From the NCBI GenBank assembly GCA_902494595.1, contig CABUTY010000071.1, positions 1 through 6,764 of the forward strand: a DNA stretch of 6,764 nucleotides, given 5' to 3'. Numbering within the stretch: the first letter of the stretch is position 1; each line of letters opens with the position of its first letter. Source of the DNA: an uncultured Porphyromonadaceae bacterium (GTDB taxonomy: Bacteria > Bacteroidota > Bacteroidia > Bacteroidales > Muribaculaceae). The translations under genes were made by a program, and so were the position numbers. Positions 4,315-6,764 of this stretch are shown here, piece after piece. The notes under the pieces were generated by a model, which made no database searches, was not told the origin of the DNA, and was given only the letters and a program-made list of their open reading frames with translations.

Positions 4315-6764
4315 ATGAAACAAGCAGCCAATACAAAGACCATCATAAGGCTCGTCGCTGTCATGGCGGCGATAATGCTATATCCGGCGGTGCTGAGGGC
4401 ATTGCCGCTAAAACATTACGCAGAACATTCGGTGCTGTCGGAAGGGCGTTGGGCCACGGTGACCTGCACGGAGGAGGGTATGCACATCGTCACTGACGCG
4501 GTGCTCCGCAATCTGGGCTTCAGCGACCCGTCGAAGGTTCGCGTCTACGGCACAGGGGGCGCTCCGGTATCCGAAGGCCTCACCCTCGACATGGCCGACG
4601 ACCTCACCCTGCAACCCTCCGTAAAAACCGACAAGGGTATAGCCTTCTATGCACATGGCAACGTGACATGGAATTTAACCGGCGCCAACAACACCCCCAC
4701 CCATCAGCAGCATGCCTACAGCGAGGATATCGTATATTTCCTGAGCGACAGGGATACAGGCCTGACGGTACCCGAGACCGACATGAGCGGCGCGGGCACC
4801 GGCAACCGCATCACCACCTTTCAGGCCGCGCTGCTCCATGAGGATGAGCGCGAGCATTACGGCGAGTCGGGAAGGATATATGTTGGCGAGGACTTCCGAG
4901 CCACCAAGAGCCGCAGCTTCAAGTTCAAGCTCCCCGGCAAGACCGACGACAACGTGACCATAGAGACGCGCTTCGCCGCCAAGACGGTAGGGGGCGGATC
5001 AGCCATCCGTCTGAAAGCCAACGGCACCTCCCTTCCCCGCCTCTACAGCGACTCCCTCAGCTCCACGAACAATAACAACTACGGCCTCTTCGGCATGTCG
5101 ACGCGCACCGTGCCCGTGAGCGGCAACGACCTCGACCTAAACATAGAATACAATTACAACGGCGTGCTCTACCTGGCATGTCTCGACTACATACGGGTGT
5201 TCTACACGCGCGATATGGTTCTCGACAAGGAGCTGCTGATACGAGGCAAGTTCGGCAGAGACGATGTGCTGGAGATCGCTGGGTGCAGCGCCGGCACGCA
5301 GATATGGGACGTGACCAACCCCGGGCGCCCCTCCATCGTGAAATACCGTCTCGAAGGCAACAAGGCCCTGCTGGCCTCGCCCCACAACGACTACCGCGAA
5401 TATGTGGTGTTCAACCCCGGGGATGTCACGGCAGCAGCCAAGGGAGGCCGCAAGGTAGCCAACCAGGACCTGCACGCCATGGAAGCCCCCGACATGCTGA
5501 TAATCACGCCGCATGATTACCGCGATGCCGCCAACATGATAGCCGACATGCATATCAAGGATGACGGCATGACCGTAACGGTGCTCGAACCGCAGGAAAT
5601 ATACAACGAGTTTTCGGGCGGCAAGAAGGATGTGAGCGCCTTCCGCAAGCTGCTGAAGATGTGGCACGACCGCAGCAACGGCCGCACCCAGTTCTGCCTG
5701 CTCATGGGCAAGCCCACCTTCGACAACAAGCTCAAGGGCGACATACGCAACGCGGGCTACGACCCCCTGCCCATATGGCAGTCGCCCGAAGGCAACAACG
5801 AGACCTCCTCCTATTCCAACGACGACTATATAGGCATGCTCCGCGACGTGGAGGCCGAGAATTTCTACCTCTACCGCGAGGATATCCATGTGGCCGTGGG
5901 ACGCATACCAGTCACGAGCGCCACCGAGGCCATGGCCATGGCCAAGAAAATCGTGAACCACAGCCGCAATGCCGACTTGGGGTCGTGGCGCAACAAGATC
6001 ATGATTATCGCCGACGACGGCGACTCCAGCGCCCATTTCAACCAGGCCCAGGACTGCTACAACAGCTACCGTCGTCACGGCAACGGCGACGACTACCTCT
6101 ACGACCGCGTGTACCTCGACTCGTACACTCTGGTGAACTCCGCCACCGGCAAGAGCTATCCCGCCGCCACGGAAAGGATGATGTCGAACTACAACAGCGG
6201 CGTGATTTTCACCAACTACATAGGCCATGCGTCGGCCACCTCCTGGGGTCATGAGAATCTGTTCACATGGCAGCAGATCCAGAACATGACCAACAAGAAC
6301 CTGACGTTCATCTACGCGGCGACATGCCGCTTCCTGCCATGGGATGAGGCCGGAAAGTCGGGCGGCGAGGTGCTGATGCTCAATCCCGACGCGGGCGTCT
6401 GCGGAATGATAGCCGCGACACGTACCGTATACATCGACTCCAACGGCCCCCTCAACCGCTACACCTGCGACGAGATGTTCAAGCTCGGCGAGGATGGCCG
6501 TCCGCGTCCCTTGGGTCTCATATACCGCGACGGCAAGAACAGCTACGCCAACGACGGCAACAAGCTCCGCTATGCCTTCATGGGCGACCCGGCGATGCGC
6601 ATCAACAACATCAAATACCGGGTGAGCATCGACAAAATCAACGACATAAGCCTCCGTGACTCGCTGCCCGAGGTGCCGGGCGGGTCGGTGATGCGCGTAT
6701 CGGGAGAGCTCCTCGACCCCGACGGCAACCCCTTCGACTTCAACGGCGACCTCTTCCTGCAGCT
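4315..6764 (+). CDS. porU: type IX secretion system sortase PorU (C25 cysteine protease), 3' end outside the window
   Basis: PorU removes the C-terminal signal domain from T9SS cargo and links the cargo to lipopolysaccharide at the cell surface. The frame is open for 816 codons to the window edge with no stop. PorU proteins are usually about 1,100-1,250 residues, so roughly two-thirds is present. A signal peptide covers residues 1-29 (basic to Arg12, hydrophobic 13-22). The N-terminal domain carries EGRW (43-46) and the PorU-typical LGFSDPSKVRVYG (67-79). The peptidase C25 domain spans about 391-765: APDMLIIT at 391-398, VGRIPV at 528-533, ADDGD at 566-570, NYIGHASATSW with likely catalytic His638, AATC with likely nucleophile Cys671, and FMGDPAMR at 755-762. 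Oddly, Ala639 follows the His where GHG is usual. ATG 4315 is the first start after an in-frame stop at 4300-4302 and gives the complete signal peptide. It lies 87 bp after the HAD-GH25 gene and is probably co-transcribed. Confidence 0.9.
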   Translation, partial: MKQAANTKTIIRLVAVMAAIMLYPAVLRALPLKHYAEHSVLSEGRWATVTCTEEGMHIVTDAVLRNLGFSDPSKVRVYGTGGAPVSEGLTLDMADDLTLQPSVKTDKGIAFYAHGNVTWNLTGANNTPTHQQHAYSEDIVYFLSDRDTGLTVPETDMSGAGTGNRITTFQAALLHEDEREHYGESGRIYVGEDFRATKSRSFKFKLPGKTDDNVTIETRFAAKTVGGGSAIRLKANGTSLPRLYSDSLSSTNNNNYGLFGMSTRTVPVSGNDLDLNIEYNYNGVLYLACLDYIRVFYTRDMVLDKELLIRGKFGRDDVLEIAGCSAGTQIWDVTNPGRPSIVKYRLEGNKALLASPHNDYREYVVFNPGDVTAAAKGGRKVANQDLHAMEAPDMLIITPHDYRDAANMIADMHIKDDGMTVTVLEPQEIYNEFSGGKKDVSAFRKLLKMWHDRSNGRTQFCLLMGKPTFDNKLKGDIRNAGYDPLPIWQSPEGNNETSSYSNDDYIGMLRDVEAENFYLYREDIHVAVGRIPVTSATEAMAMAKKIVNHSRNADLGSWRNKIMIIADDGDSSAHFNQAQDCYNSYRRHGNGDDYLYDRVYLDSYTLVNSATGKSYPAATERMMSNYNSGVIFTNYIGHASATSWGHENLFTWQQIQNMTNKNLTFIYAATCRFLPWDEAGKSGGEVLMLNPDAGVCGMIAATRTVYIDSNGPLNRYTCDEMFKLGEDGRPRPLGLIYRDGKNSYANDGNKLRYAFMGDPAMRINNIKYRVSIDKINDISLRDSLPEVPGGSVMRVSGELLDPDGNPFDFNGDLFLQ

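Noticed and set aside
5137..6252. Long open frame (371 codons) on the minus strand inside porU.
   Set aside because: It is fully antisense to a well-supported porU frame. Its product is Val/Gly/His-rich with no recognisable motif, as expected from the reverse of a GC-rich gene.

Overview
The window looks like a chromosomal segment of a Bacteroidota bacterium, most likely a gut Bacteroidales of the Muribaculaceae type. The evidence is a Bacteroidota-style type IIA topoisomerase A subunit, a PorU-type sortase of the type IX secretion system (T9SS), a Bacteroidales-style GH25 muramidase, promoters that match the Bacteroidota consensus (TTTG, 19-21 bp, TAnnTTTG), and no clear Shine-Dalgarno sequence before any gene. 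The family-level placement is inference. The coding DNA is GC-rich and the spacers are AT-rich.

Layout. (1) Positions 1-48 hold the 3' flank of the first gene, with one small GC-rich hairpin. (2) Positions 49-2784, minus strand, hold a complete 911-residue ParC-like subunit. It carries an acidic repeat tail that ends in a QPSLF motif resembling a sliding-clamp-binding peptide. (3) Positions 2785-2883 are a 99-bp AT-rich divergent promoter region with one good promoter on each strand; the parC transcript is predicted to be almost leaderless. (4) Positions 2884-4227, plus strand, hold a 447-residue protein that joins a cytoplasmic HAD-IB phosphatase, one membrane helix and a periplasmic GH25 muramidase. 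(5) Positions 4228-4314 are a spacer with two possible RNA hairpins and no convincing promoter. (6) From 4315 to the right edge, plus strand, is an uninterrupted open frame of 816 codons. It encodes most of PorU, including a signal peptide and the whole C25 cysteine-protease domain with its His and Cys; the 3' end lies outside the window.

How the genes may work together. The HAD-GH25 gene and porU are probably co-transcribed. Both products act at the cell envelope: one cuts peptidoglycan, the other processes and anchors T9SS cargo at the outer membrane. A functional link is plausible but unproven. parC is transcribed away from them and has a housekeeping role in chromosome decatenation. I see no mobile element, tRNA, rRNA, CRISPR array or defence system. 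The most unusual items are the HAD-TM-GH25 fusion and the clamp-like motif on the ParC tail.
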